Below are positions 17,153 through 26,054 of a DNA stretch of 64,000 bases, piece by piece. Position numbers and translations under genes: made by a program. The stretch is taken from contig NZ_LYXZ01000035.1 of NCBI RefSeq assembly GCF_001676615.1, positions 1 to 64,000 on the forward strand, written 5' to 3'. The notes beneath the pieces were generated by a model. The model saw nothing but the letters and a program-made list of their open reading frames with translations. It did no database searches and was not told where the DNA came from. Origin of the DNA: Labrys sp. WJW. GTDB taxonomy: Bacteria > Pseudomonadota > Alphaproteobacteria > Rhizobiales > Labraceae. The first letter of the stretch is position 1. Each line of letters begins with the position of its first letter.

Positions 17153-18117
17153 TGGCCGTTTATACCGAAGTCAATGACGAGGATCTCGCCTGTTTCGTCG
17201 CCGAATACGACATCGGTGGGGTACTGGCCTGCAAGGGCATCGCCGAGGGCGTCGAAAACACCAATTACATCCTGCGCACCGAAAAGGGTGCCTATATCCT
17301 GACCCTCTATGAAAAGCGGGTGAGGCGGGACGACCTGCCCTTCTTCATGGCCCTGATGGAGCATCTTTCCGCGAGCGGCGTGACCTGCCCCACCCCGATC
17401 CGGCGGCGGAACGGCAAGGTGCTGGGGGAACTCGCCGGGCGGCCTGCCGCGCTGATCAGCTTCCTGGAGGGCGTCTGGATCAAGAAGCCGAATGTCGAGC
17501 ATTGCGGTGCCGTCGGCCGCGCACTCGCCGCCATGCACAATGCCACGCTGGGCTTCCCGATGGAGCGGCCCAACGCCTTGTCTCTCGCCGGCTGGGAAAC
17601 GCTCTACAAACAGGCGGATGGCCGGGCCGACAGCGTGCAGGCCGGGCTCGATGCCGCCATCGCCGAGGAACTCGCCTTTCACCGCGCCCATTGGCCGCAA
17701 GGCTTGCCGACGGGCGTCATCCATGCCGACCTCTTCCCCGACAATGTCTTCTTCCTGAACGGGCGGCTTTCGGGCCTGATCGACTTCTATTTCGCCTGCA
17801 CCGACATTCTCGCCTATGACGTCGCGATCTGCCTGAATGCCTGGTGCTTCGAGCCCGATCACGCCTACAACGCCACCAAGGGCAGGGCGCTCCTGGCCGG
17901 TTATCGCGCCGTTCGGCCGCTCTCGGATGCCGAGATGGCGGCCATGCCGGTGCTGGCCCGGGGGTCGGCGCTGCGCTTCATGCTGACGCGCCTGGTCGAC
18001 TGGCTCAACGTTCCCCCCGGCGCCATGGTGAAGCCGAAGGATCCTCTGGAATATTGGAAGAAGCTGCGCTTCCACCAGCGCGTCGCCAGCCCGGCCGAAT
18101 ACGGGTTCGACCTATGA
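17152..18117 (+). CDS. thrB: Homoserine kinase
   Basis: A 321-residue kinase of the APH-like ThrB type found in alphaproteobacteria, which makes O-phosphohomoserine for threonine synthase (thrC is at 31565-32977). Motifs are the ATP-site strand [18 protein letters not shown], the catalytic loop [11 protein letters not shown] and the metal site LIDFYFA. Its start codon overlaps the ispH stop as TGATG and its end overlaps rnhA by four bases, so the three genes are tightly coupled, an arrangement common in Rhizobiales. Confidence 0.95.
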   Translation: MAVYTEVNDEDLACFVAEYDIGGVLACKGIAEGVENTNYILRTEKGAYILTLYEKRVRRDDLPFFMALMEHLSASGVTCPTPIRRRNGKVLGELAGRPAALISFLEGVWIKKPNVEHCGAVGRALAAMHNATLGFPMERPNALSLAGWETLYKQADGRADSVQAGLDAAIAEELAFHRAHWPQGLPTGVIHADLFPDNVFFLNGRLSGLIDFYFACTDILAYDVAICLNAWCFEPDHAYNATKGRALLAGYRAVRPLSDAEMAAMPVLARGSALRFMLTRLVDWLNVPPGAMVKPKDPLEYWKKLRFHQRVASPAEYGFDL

Positions 18118-18599
18118 CGGCCCAAGCTACGGCAAAGAAGGTGACGCTCTATACCGACGGCGCCTGCTCGGGCAATCCCGGTCCCGGCGGCTGGGGCGCC
18201 ATCCTGATGTTCGGCGAGCACCGCAAGACGATGTGCGGCGGCGCCCTGGAGACCACCAACAACCGCATGGAGTTGCAGGCGGCGATCGAGGGGCTGGAAG
18301 CTTTGACGCGCGGCTGTGCCGTCGACCTGCACACGGACAGCCAATACGTCAAGAACGGCATCACCGGCTGGATCCACGGCTGGAAGCGCAATGGCTGGCG
18401 CACCGCCGACAAGAAGCCGGTGAAGAACGAGGACCTCTGGCGCCGCCTCGACGCGGCGCTGGAGCGCCACGAGGTCGAGTTCCACTGGGTGAAGGGCCAT
18501 GCCGGCCACCCGCTCAACGAGGAGGCCGACCGGCTGGCACGCGAGGGCATGGCGCCCTATCAGCAAGAGAAGCGGGACAGGGCGGCGGCGTTGTCGTGA
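18114..18599 (+). CDS. rnhA: Ribonuclease HI
   Basis: A 161-residue RNase HI that removes RNA from RNA-DNA hybrids. The full active site is present: Asp15 (LYTDGACSG), Glu53 (NRMELQA), Asp75 (HTDSQYV) and Asp139 (EEADRLA), with His129 in WVKGHAGH. The basic handle region [15 protein letters not shown] is conserved. ATG 18114 overlaps the thrB stop (ATGA). Confidence 0.97.
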   Translation: MTAQATAKKVTLYTDGACSGNPGPGGWGAILMFGEHRKTMCGGALETTNNRMELQAAIEGLEALTRGCAVDLHTDSQYVKNGITGWIHGWKRNGWRTADKKPVKNEDLWRRLDAALERHEVEFHWVKGHAGHPLNEEADRLAREGMAPYQQEKRDRAAALS

Positions 18600-18635
18600 G
18601 GCCAACGCTGTCGCAAAAACCAGCAACGCCGCGAT

Positions 18636-18808
18636 TTAATCGCTCATCGAGTTCGAAGCCACCTTCGCCTTTATCCGGACTGATACCCGAGAAGAACCAC
18701 CGACCAGATCATCCAAGCGTGTGCAAGCTTTCTCGTAATAGTCCTGCGCGATGGCTTTAGTGTCTGGCGCCAACGATGTCGTTGGGTTCAGGAATCTTGC
18801 GACCCCAC
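18636..18808 (-). pseudogene. Frameshifted tail of the upstream minus-strand gene (candidate)
   Basis: Beyond the stop at 18809, protein-like sequence continues in two other frames: DKWGRKIPEPNDIVGA directly after the stop, then DTKAIAQDYYEKACTRL running on to the stop at 18636. Removing one base near 18810 and one near 18768 would join these to the gene at 18809-19615. This suggests a decayed C-terminus or sequencing errors. Chance coding in overlapping frames cannot be excluded. Confidence 0.4.
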
Positions 18809-19615
18809 TTATCCCATGGAGATGAGCTTTGGTACGCCGGTGGCGTCGCAATGGACTGTGAAAAAGTCGACACCCTGATTTTGGGTCTCCTCGTCCGCAT
18901 TGAAGACCAAATCCGCGGCGCCACCATCGTAGTGGACGATTTCCGATAAAGGGAGAGCTTCGATCTCGCTCGGCTCGACCTCCATCTTCTGCGCCAGCAA
19001 ACGCCTTGCCATGGGCACTGCATTGTCGAGCCCGACCAAGGCGTTGTCGAGACTTGGCAACATGGTCTGGAGATGCTTCTCGCTCACGGCACGGACGGCC
19101 AGGAAGATCTCCTGACCGTGATGCAGGAAACTTCCTTCGTAATTGAAGAGGAGAGCATAGGGCCCATCGGAAGCCTCGAGCGAACCTGCCACCCTGCTCG
19201 TTCCGCTGCCGGTTGCCTTGCCGGGATGGAGGTGGGCGAAAATACGGTCGAGGTCGCCGGCGCTACGTTGCACTGCGTGGGCAGGCAACAGATAGGAACG
19301 AATCTGGTGAAATCCGCGCCAGGTGGCCGAAACGGACCATCCATCCAGCGATTGAAGCGTGAAAACCTCGCCCTCGAAATGGGCGTCGATCACGGTGAAG
19401 GTTTGCGGCAAGGGCGCCGTTTCCAGACCGCCACCCCGCTCAGGGTACCAGCCCAGGTAGATTCCGGCCTCCCGGTTCTCGCGCGATAGAACGGCGATGG
19501 CTGCGTCCTTGGCCCACAGTCTCAGAAACGAGGCCGATGCTCGCAGCTGCTCCTCGGCAGATTTATCGCCTTTGACGGTTGCCTGAATGAGAGTGCAGAG
19601 TTGAGCGTGGGTCAT
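18809..19615 (-). CDS. Hypothetical protein, possibly truncated
   Basis: A 268-residue soluble protein with no recognised domain. Its middle has several Trp/aromatic-rich strands (IYLGWYPERGG, WSVSATWRGFHQIRSYLL) and the C-terminal part is acidic. ATG 19615 has AGG at a suitable distance; a GTG lies four codons upstream. It is followed by out-of-frame sequence that reads like its own continuation, so it may be a frameshifted gene. Flanking sequence is somewhat richer in AT than the surrounding genes. Its function is unknown and the neighbours (rnhA, peroxiredoxin) give no clue. Confidence 0.6.
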   Translation of the reverse strand: MTHAQLCTLIQATVKGDKSAEEQLRASASFLRLWAKDAAIAVLSRENREAGIYLGWYPERGGGLETAPLPQTFTVIDAHFEGEVFTLQSLDGWSVSATWRGFHQIRSYLLPAHAVQRSAGDLDRIFAHLHPGKATGSGTSRVAGSLEASDGPYALLFNYEGSFLHHGQEIFLAVRAVSEKHLQTMLPSLDNALVGLDNAVPMARRLLAQKMEVEPSEIEALPLSEIVHYDGGAADLVFNADEETQNQGVDFFTVHCDATGVPKLISMG

Positions 19616-19759
19616 AAATACCTGCACTTATAAGGAAACTATCAAGAAATGATCCGACGTTGCAGATGGGGTGGCCTCGAAAACTCCGTCGCCTGCAGTT
19701 TCATCTGCATTTTTACGTTACGGCGCTCGCATTTTAGCAGTACCAAATAAGTCGGCTAG

Positions 19760-19787
19760 CCCAGTTCCATCTTCTGATGGAACTGGG
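19760..19787 (-). terminator. Hairpin terminator after peroxiredoxin gene
   Basis: Perfect 12-bp stem CCCAGTTCCATC / GATGGAACTGGG with a four-base loop, 17 bases beyond the stop of the minus-strand peroxiredoxin gene. The tract after the stem on the minus strand is only partly T-rich, so termination efficiency is uncertain. Confidence 0.6.
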
Positions 19788-19804
19788 AAGACCAGACTTC
19801 GCGA

Positions 19805-20287
19805 TCAGATCGCCTTGAGCAGCGTGTCGGCGCCGGAAATGTCGAGCTTGCCGCCGTCGTCGAGGTTGAGCACCTTCACCACGCCATCTTCCACCAGCAT
19901 GGCATAGCGCTGCGAGCGCACGCCGAGGCCTGCGGCGACGCGATCGAGCTCCATGCCGATCGCCTTGGCGAAATCGCCGCTGCCGTCTGCGAGGAATTCG
20001 ATCTTGCCGAGGCCGCCCGTGGCCTTGGCCCAGGCCTGCATGACGAAGGCATCGTTGACGGCGGTCACCGCTACCGTATCGACGCCCTTGGCCTTGAAGG
20101 CATCGTAGTGTTCCAGATAGCCCGGCAGATGGTTGCGGTGGCAGGTGGGGGTGAAGGCGCCGGGCACGGCGAACAGCACCACCTTCTTGCCGCTGAAGAC
20201 GTCGGCCGTGCTCTTGGGTTCGGGCATGTCCTGCGTCACCGCGCGGAACGTCACATCGGGGAGTTTGTCGCCGGGCTTGATCGTCAC
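19805..20287 (-). CDS. Peroxiredoxin, Prx5 type
   Basis: A 160-residue atypical peroxiredoxin of the Prx5 subfamily that reduces hydrogen peroxide and alkyl hydroperoxides using thiols. The peroxidatic Cys49 lies in PGAFTPTCHRNHLPGY; other family markers are VNDAFVMQAWAK and the C-terminal strand VLNLDD. No second Cys is evident, so it is probably a 1-Cys enzyme regenerated by glutathione or glutaredoxin. The GTG start at 20287 (MTIKPGDKLP) matches the family N-terminus and has GGAG six bases upstream; ATGs at 20299 and 20311 would add residues not typical of the family. Confidence 0.93.
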   Translation of the reverse strand: MTIKPGDKLPDVTFRAVTQDMPEPKSTADVFSGKKVVLFAVPGAFTPTCHRNHLPGYLEHYDAFKAKGVDTVAVTAVNDAFVMQAWAKATGGLGKIEFLADGSGDFAKAIGMELDRVAAGLGVRSQRYAMLVEDGVVKVLNLDDGGKLDISGADTLLKAI

Positions 20288-20385
20288 TGATATCTCCATT
20301 GGTGACGCCATGGCGAACGCTGCCCTGTCATCCCCCCTGCGCCTCTGCACGATCGGGATGGCCGGTCCGCAGCCATGACGAGAGT

Positions 20386-21225
20386 CTACGGCAACCGATA
20401 TAGGCTTTCGACGCCGGCCTCGCCAGTCGAGAGCGTGAAGCGCAGTTCGTTTCCGGCGAGGGTCGCGCCTTTCGGCAGTCCCTCGAGCGGGAGGACGAAG
20501 CTCTGGGGGTTGGCCTTGTCCGCCTTGTCGGCCGGTTCCGGCATCGGCAGGTACCATTTCATCGGCCCTTCCACGAACAGGGCCGAGGCGGAGGGGGCGC
20601 TGACCTCGATGGTCAGGCGGGCCGGGGTGGTCGTGGTGTCCAGGCGAACCTGCTTGATGGCGAGGGGAGCCGTGGCGCCGATCTCACGCGATACCGGTAC
20701 TTGCTTCAGGGCCTGCTCGATCTCGGCGCTGCCTTGCCCTTGCGTCGTCGCGCCGGGAGAAAGCACGACGTCGGCACTGCCCTTGGCCGGCACGCAGATC
20801 GTCTTGCAGGCGGCATAATCGAGGCTGAGCGCCAGCTTGACCGGCTTGGACGGATCGATCGCGCTGATCTTGAGCGGCAGCACGACCTGATCGTGATAGA
20901 CGGCCGATGACGCGCCTTCCTGATCATAGCGGCTCGGCGAGGGCCACAGCACCGTCACCTCGCGCAGATTCTCCGACCTGGACCAGTCGAAGGTCGGGGG
21001 AATGCCGGCATCACCTGGATTGCGCCAATAGGTCTTCCAGCCTGGTGCGAGCTGAATCTCCAGACCCGCTATCCCCTCCGGATGCGCCTGGCCGGAAAGC
21101 AGCTGGATGACGGCGCGCGGATCCGATTGAGCTGGATCGGACTGGCTGGGTGAACCCGCCAGGGCCGGCAGAGCACACAAGGCGAGGAACCCGGCGAGTA
21201 TGGGAAGGACAGGACGGCTGGACAT
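20386..21225 (-). CDS. DsbD-alpha-like thiol:disulfide interchange domain protein, secreted
   Basis: A 279-residue periplasmic protein with signal peptide LPILAGFLALCALPALAG, then a DsbD N-terminal (alpha) immunoglobulin-like domain: WKTYWRNPGDAGIPPTF, and the CKTIC Cys pair in YAACKTICVPAK. In full DsbD this domain passes electrons from the membrane to periplasmic partners such as DsbC. Here the membrane and gamma domains are absent, so it must work with another transmembrane reductase or chaperone. It lies 98 bases upstream of the peroxiredoxin on the same strand. The start at 21225 gives a clean signal peptide; longer starts do not. Confidence 0.8.
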   Translation of the reverse strand: MSSRPVLPILAGFLALCALPALAGSPSQSDPAQSDPRAVIQLLSGQAHPEGIAGLEIQLAPGWKTYWRNPGDAGIPPTFDWSRSENLREVTVLWPSPSRYDQEGASSAVYHDQVVLPLKISAIDPSKPVKLALSLDYAACKTICVPAKGSADVVLSPGATTQGQGSAEIEQALKQVPVSREIGATAPLAIKQVRLDTTTTPARLTIEVSAPSASALFVEGPMKWYLPMPEPADKADKANPQSFVLPLEGLPKGATLAGNELRFTLSTGEAGVESLYRLP

Positions 21226-21392
21226 TCGGATAGCTTGCGGTTCCAAACAGGAGGTCTCGGCAGACGGATAACTGCGAATGGTCAATAGCGCCATGCACGA
21301 AGGCGTGACACTCTTGTGAAGCCTACCGTCGGCGCTTCGCCAAGGTTGGCCAAATTTATGCCTTAACAAAGCCGATACGATGCGGCACGATC

Positions 21393-22010
21393 ATGTCCAT
21401 GACAGGGTACATTCCATTCGGCAGCGATTCATCCGGCGGTTTCCTCGACGGCAAGATGCTCGTGGCCACGCCGTCCATGCAGGATGAGCGCTTCGCACGC
21501 ACGGTGATCTATATCTGTGCGCATTCGTCCGACGGTGCCATGGGCATCGTGGTCAACCAGCCGGCCAAGAACATCCGCTTTCCCGATCTCCTCAAGCAGC
21601 TCGGCGTCATCGACGGCGTCTCGGACATGCGTCAACCGAGGGGCGCGCCGATCCGTATCGTCAATGGCGGTCCGGTCGAATCCGGCAGGGGATTCGTGCT
21701 CCATACCAACGATGTCTTCATCGACAATTCGACCATGCCGATCGAGGACAATATCTGCCTGACCGCGACGCTCGACATTCTGCGCTCTATCGCCATCGGC
21801 GAAGGGCCTGAGCAAGCCCTGCTGGCGCTGGGCTATGCCGGCTGGGGTGCGGGGCAGCTGGAACGCGAGATCCAGGCCAATGGCTGGCTGCATTGCGACG
21901 CCGATCCGGGCCTGCTGTTCGACGACCAGGTCGACACCAAATATACGCGGGCGCTGCGCAAGCTCGGCATCGAGCCCGGCCTGTTCTCGCGGGATGCCGG
22001 GCACGCGTAG
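21393..22010 (+). CDS. YqgE/AlgH family protein (DUF179)
   Basis: A 205-residue protein with the UPF0301 signature: [36 protein letters not shown], and near the C-terminus [19 protein letters not shown]. The family is widespread in proteobacteria; AlgH in Pseudomonas affects alginate regulation but the molecular role is unsettled. It is divergent from the DsbD-like gene with a 167-base shared promoter region. Confidence 0.93.
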   Translation: MSMTGYIPFGSDSSGGFLDGKMLVATPSMQDERFARTVIYICAHSSDGAMGIVVNQPAKNIRFPDLLKQLGVIDGVSDMRQPRGAPIRIVNGGPVESGRGFVLHTNDVFIDNSTMPIEDNICLTATLDILRSIAIGEGPEQALLALGYAGWGAGQLEREIQANGWLHCDADPGLLFDDQVDTKYTRALRKLGIEPGLFSRDAGHA

Positions 22011-22014
22011 GCGA

Positions 22015-22041
22015 GGAGCGCGGACATCCTGTCCGCTCTTG
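22015..22041. repeat. REP element, copy downstream of RAYT gene
   Basis: A 27-base imperfect palindrome containing CGGACATCCTGTCCG, starting five bases after the yqgE stop. It is the inverted, one-mismatch counterpart of 22753-22779 on the other side of the RAYT gene. REP palindromes are the substrates of RAYT transposases. Confidence 0.75.
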
Positions 22042-22094
22042 ATCCTCAACCGGTTCCGCTAGATCTGTGATTGCCGAACGTCTTTGGTCGTGCC

Positions 22095-22712
22095 TCACAA
22101 CTCGACTTCATTACGTCCCCTTATGCGCGCCGCACTCGAATGAGGCCAGTCCTCGGCCCGAGCACACAAACCGGCGCTTACCGCATTGGTCTCGATGTAG
22201 TAAAGCGCGCGTTGAAAGTGGCCCTCATCTCTGATCCGACGATCAAAATATTCAGGAAACCACAGCATTCCCTGCCGCCCTAAGGCGCGATTGATCTGAA
22301 GTGCCGTAAAAGATTTCCACGAGTGAATGATGGCCGATAGCGCATGCGGTACAAGCGGTGCGGCGAGTACATGAACGTGGTTGGGCATGACGCTCCAGGC
22401 GTGGAGACGATATCGTACCCCATCGAAATGAAGCAGAGCTGCTTGCACGATCGAGCCGGCATCGGGCTGCGCGAGCAAAGCTTCCCCATAGCCCTTGTCA
22501 AGCGCTTCCTCATAGCGCCGGCGCTGCTCGGTTGAATCGAGTTCGGGGTCGGACTCCTTCAGATCCCGCGCCCAACGGCTCAGCAGCTCGCTGGGCAGGG
22601 AATCCGCGAGACGGAAGGTGATGCCTTATGGATGTTCGCCAGCTTCCCAATGCGGGAGATATCCTCGGGAATGCCACACCACTTGTGGCCGCAGCGGGTG
22701 TTTCTTCTCCAC
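22095..22712 (-). pseudogene. REP-associated tyrosine transposase (RAYT) with internal stop
   Basis: The 206-codon reading frame encodes a RAYT, an IS200/IS605-related single-strand transposase that acts on REP elements. Visible are the N-terminal YLPHWEAG region, ITFRLADSLP, the HUH metal motif MPNHVHVLA and the C-terminal YIETNAVSAGLC with its candidate catalytic Tyr. Codon 29 is TAA (22626-22628), exactly where the family usually has an aromatic residue (HPY-FITFRL type), so the frame is interrupted by a point mutation. Everything downstream is intact. A shortened protein could start internally (for example TTG 22478), but it would lack the first conserved block. Inverted REP copies flank the gene. 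Confidence 0.85.
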
Positions 22713-22752
22713 CCTGGCGGTTCCCTCGAAACGTCCTGCAAGGGGCAGGCTT

Positions 22753-22779
22753 CAAGAGCGGACAGGATGTCCGTGCTCC
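22753..22779. repeat. REP element, copy upstream of RAYT gene
   Basis: Inverted partner of 22015-22041 (26 of 27 positions agree). It lies in the 70-base gap between the RAYT gene and the GGDEF/EAL gene end. The pair brackets the transposase gene in the usual RAYT layout. Confidence 0.75.
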
Positions 22780-22782
22780 AGG

Positions 22783-25668
22783 TCACGCCCGCAGCCGTAT
22801 CGGCCCGGCAATCAGCCGGCGGGCTTCCTCCGCCGTGACAGGATCGCCGAAGGCCTCGCCCTGGGCGAACTGGCAGCCGAGCTCACCGAGTTCGGCGGCA
22901 TCGCTATCGGCCTCGGCACCGTCGGCGATGATCTCCATGCCGAGGTCGCCCGCCATGGCGATGATCGAGCGCAGGATCACCGGCCGGCCGCGCTCGCCTT
23001 CCTTGACGAAGCTCGGATCGATCTTGAGCATGTCGAAGGGGAAGCGCTGCAGGTAGGACAGGCTGGAATAGCCGGTGCCGAAGCCGTCCATGGCCAGGCC
23101 CACCCCGAGATCGCTGAGCTGGGCCAGGATCTGGGCGGCATATTCGGGATTTTCCATCACCAGGCTCTCGGAGACCTCGAGCTTGAGCGAGCCGCGCTCG
23201 ATGCCGGCCCGAGCCATCACCGCCTTGATGTCCTGGACGAGGTCCTGGCGCAGCAATTGCCGGCTGGAGATGTTGACCATGCCGAACAAGGGCGGCTCGA
23301 CCTCGACCAGGCGCTGCCAGATCGAGAGCTGGCGGGCGGTGCGGTCGAGCACGAACAGGCCGACATCGACGATCAGCCCCGTCTCCTCGGCCATGGCGTT
23401 GAACTCGCCCGGCGGCAGGCGGCCGAGCTTGGGATGCTCCCAGCGCACGATCGCCTCGAAGCCGGCAATGGTGCGATCCTGCAGGCGCACCACCGGCTGG
23501 AACAAGACCTTGAGTTCGTCGCGTTCGATCGCTCTTCTCAGATCGGCCTCCAGGGTGGAGCGGTCCGGCCGCTCGACCCGCATGGCCGACCGGAAGATCT
23601 CGATGCGATCGCCGCCGATCTTCTTGGCGTTGTACATGGCGATCTCGGCATCCTTGATCAGTTCGTCCGCCTTGACCGGAGCCTGGGGATCGTACATCGC
23701 CACGCCGACCGAGGCGGTAAGGAAGATTTCGCGGTCGGCAACGGCGATGGGCGCGCGCAGCGAGCGGCGAATCGACTCGGCAAAGGCCGAGATCCGCTCC
23801 GGATCGGGTTCCGACAGCAGAAGGACGCCGAACTGATCGCCGAAGATGCGACAGACGCTGTCGCGGGGCTTCATCAGGCGTGAGAGGCGGCGCGACACCG
23901 TCAGCAGGATCGAATCGCCGACGGAATGGCCGACAGCGTCATTGACCTGCTTGTAGCGGTCGAGATCGAGGATCAGCACAGTCGGCTTGGTGGTGCCGTC
24001 CTGCTTGGCCTGGACCAGCGCGGCTTCCAGCCGATCGGTGAAGAGTTCGCGGTTGGGAAGGCCGGTCAGATTGTCCCTGACGGCATCGTGGAGCAGGCGC
24101 TCCTCGGCCGTCTTTTGCTCGGTGACATCGGAGACAGTGCCGACGCAGCGCACCACCTCGCCGTCCGAGCCCACAACCGGCCGGGCCTTGAGGTTGAGCC
24201 ACATATAGTGGCCGTCGGCAGCCCGGATACGGAAATCCAGGCTGACGCGGCCGCGGCGCTGGTCGATGACCGCGTCGAGGGCGGTACGGAAGCGGTCGCG
24301 ATCGAAGATATGGACGAGTTCGAGCCAGTCGGCGGCAGGCCCGTCGAGGGCGCCGGGGGCGACACCGAGCAACTGGTCGGCCTCGGGGCTGACATAGATG
24401 CGATCGGCCGGCACGTCCCAGTCCCAGACCACGTCGCCCGAGCCGGTGAGGGCGAGGGCCTTGCGTTCGGTATCGGTCATCAGGCCGGGTGCGAAGGCAC
24501 TGCCGGCAAAGGCGTGCTGCATCACCGTGAAGCCGATCAGCATCACCACCAGCACCAGGCCGCCGGTGAGGGCCGGCTGCACCAGGTCGTTGGTGAGATG
24601 GCCCATGATGGTCAATCCCGCCGCCGCCACCCAGCCGAGCAGCAGGGTCCAGGTGGGTATCAGCATCACGGCCCGGTCGTAGCCGTAGAAGGCCAGCAGC
24701 AGGATGATCAAGAGGCCGACGACGGCCAGCGTGGCGATGGAGATGCGGGCGACGCCGGCGGCGACGGGGGCGTTGATCACCGCCAGGCCGACGAGAGCGG
24801 CCAGGGCGGTGAGCCAGAGCGCCGAGACTACGGAGTAGCGCACATGCCAGCGGTTGAGATTGAGATAGGCGAACAGGAAGACCAGAAGCGTGGCGGAGAA
24901 CACCGCTTCGGCGCCCGCACGCCACACCCTGTCTCCATCCGGGGGAATGGCGAGGAATTTGTGCAGGAAGCCGAAATCGATGGCCAGATAAGCCAGCACC
25001 GCCCAGGCCAGCGCGGCGGCGGCGGGAAACATCGCCGTGCCCTTCACCACGAAGGCGATGGTGAGGAACAAAGCGAGGAGGCCGGCAATGCCGAGCACGA
25101 TACCCTTGTAGAGGGTCAGCGAGTTGACCTTGTCCTTGTAGGCGTCGGGATCCCACAGGAAGAGCTGGGGCAGCTTGGCGGTGCGCAATTCGGCCACGAA
25201 GGTCACGCGGGAGCCCGGGTCGAGCGTCACCCGGAAGACATCGGCATCGTCGTCCTCCTGCCGTTCGGGCTGGAAGCCCTGGCTCGGCGTGATTTCCGCG
25301 ATGCGCGATGCACCGAGATCCGGCCAGACCAGGCCGGAGCCGACCAGGCGGAAATGCGGCGCCACCACGATGCGGTCGATCTGCTCGTCGGTGGTGTTGG
25401 CGAGGGCGAATACGATCCAATGCGGATTGGTTCCCGGCTGCTTCGAGCGCACCTCGATGCGGCGCACGATGCCGTCGGCGCCCGGGGCGGTCTGGATCTG
25501 GATGCGGTCGCCCTGGCTGGAATAGCTTTCGACAGCAGGCAGGAGATCGATGGCGTCGACCTCGCCGTTGACGTCCACCGGCTCCAGGGCATGCGCAACG
25601 CCGCCGACCATTGCCATGACGAGCATCATGACCATGGAGGCTGCGACGACGCGAATGAACTGCAACAT
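22783..25668 (-). CDS. Membrane PAS-GGDEF-EAL protein with degenerate catalytic motifs
   Basis: A 961-residue receptor. Order: signal/anchor (1-28), periplasmic domain (30-180), about seven membrane helices (185-395, 7TMR-DISM-like), a PAS/PAC domain (405-520), GGDEF (530-695) and EAL (705-950). The cyclase site reads FGDQF at 609-613, not GGDEF, losing the catalytic acidic residue. The EAL domain has EAIV at 738, MDGF at 860-863 instead of DDF, and ADG at 915-917 instead of AEG, so several metal ligands are changed. It likely senses or scaffolds rather than makes or degrades cyclic-di-GMP. ATG 25668 has GGAG five bases upstream. The gene is divergent from galU across 386 bases. Confidence 0.9.
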   Translation of the reverse strand: MLQFIRVVAASMVMMLVMAMVGGVAHALEPVDVNGEVDAIDLLPAVESYSSQGDRIQIQTAPGADGIVRRIEVRSKQPGTNPHWIVFALANTTDEQIDRIVVAPHFRLVGSGLVWPDLGASRIAEITPSQGFQPERQEDDDADVFRVTLDPGSRVTFVAELRTAKLPQLFLWDPDAYKDKVNSLTLYKGIVLGIAGLLALFLTIAFVVKGTAMFPAAAALAWAVLAYLAIDFGFLHKFLAIPPDGDRVWRAGAEAVFSATLLVFLFAYLNLNRWHVRYSVVSALWLTALAALVGLAVINAPVAAGVARISIATLAVVGLLIILLLAFYGYDRAVMLIPTWTLLLGWVAAAGLTIMGHLTNDLVQPALTGGLVLVVMLIGFTVMQHAFAGSAFAPGLMTDTERKALALTGSGDVVWDWDVPADRIYVSPEADQLLGVAPGALDGPAADWLELVHIFDRDRFRTALDAVIDQRRGRVSLDFRIRAADGHYMWLNLKARPVVGSDGEVVRCVGTVSDVTEQKTAEERLLHDAVRDNLTGLPNRELFTDRLEAALVQAKQDGTTKPTVLILDLDRYKQVNDAVGHSVGDSILLTVSRRLSRLMKPRDSVCRIFGDQFGVLLLSEPDPERISAFAESIRRSLRAPIAVADREIFLTASVGVAMYDPQAPVKADELIKDAEIAMYNAKKIGGDRIEIFRSAMRVERPDRSTLEADLRRAIERDELKVLFQPVVRLQDRTIAGFEAIVRWEHPKLGRLPPGEFNAMAEETGLIVDVGLFVLDRTARQLSIWQRLVEVEPPLFGMVNISSRQLLRQDLVQDIKAVMARAGIERGSLKLEVSESLVMENPEYAAQILAQLSDLGVGLAMDGFGTGYSSLSYLQRFPFDMLKIDPSFVKEGERGRPVILRSIIAMAGDLGMEIIADGAEADSDAAELGELGCQFAQGEAFGDPVTAEEARRLIAGPIRLRA

Positions 25669-26054
25669 ACGATCTCCAGCCAGGCTTCCCGGCGCCCCCT
25701 TGCGACGGTCCTGGTTCATCTCACTTCGAAGGGCCTGCCCACCTGCCACTCAATTGTGTCGAGAAGCAGTAGCCAGCAATGCGAAATTGGGCAAGCTGCG
25801 CCGGTCGGATTCCTGTTGGCGGAATGGAGATTGCGTGCCGGCAGCTCCGTCCAGCGCCATCATCGTGCAGGCCGGGCCGATGTAGAGGCTGTCACCAGCG
25901 ATTTCGCCCTTACCTCATTTTTGACGTTCAAAGCTGGCAAGGCTGAGATTGCTGCAGGGCCAGACTCTGAGTAGGCTCGCATAAACCGTTCCTTCATCCG
26001 AGGGGGCAATAAGAACAACCAACCTTCCCCAAGGGCACCGATCAAAGGATTCCT
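25669..26054. other. 386-base divergent intergenic region
   Basis: Lies between the GGDEF/EAL gene and galU and must hold both promoters. No hairpin or repeat longer than a few bases and no convincing small gene were found. Composition becomes slightly AT-richer near 25910-26050. Confidence 0.4.

Noticed and set aside
22095-22478. Short intact transposase gene starting at 22478
   Set aside because: The same frame continues upstream through conserved RAYT sequence to 22712 with a single stop, so the short version is the tail of an interrupted gene.
23926-25974. Plus-strand open frame of 682 codons opposite the GGDEF/EAL gene
   Set aside because: Antisense shadow with no domain resemblance; the minus-strand receptor has clear motifs and a ribosome site.
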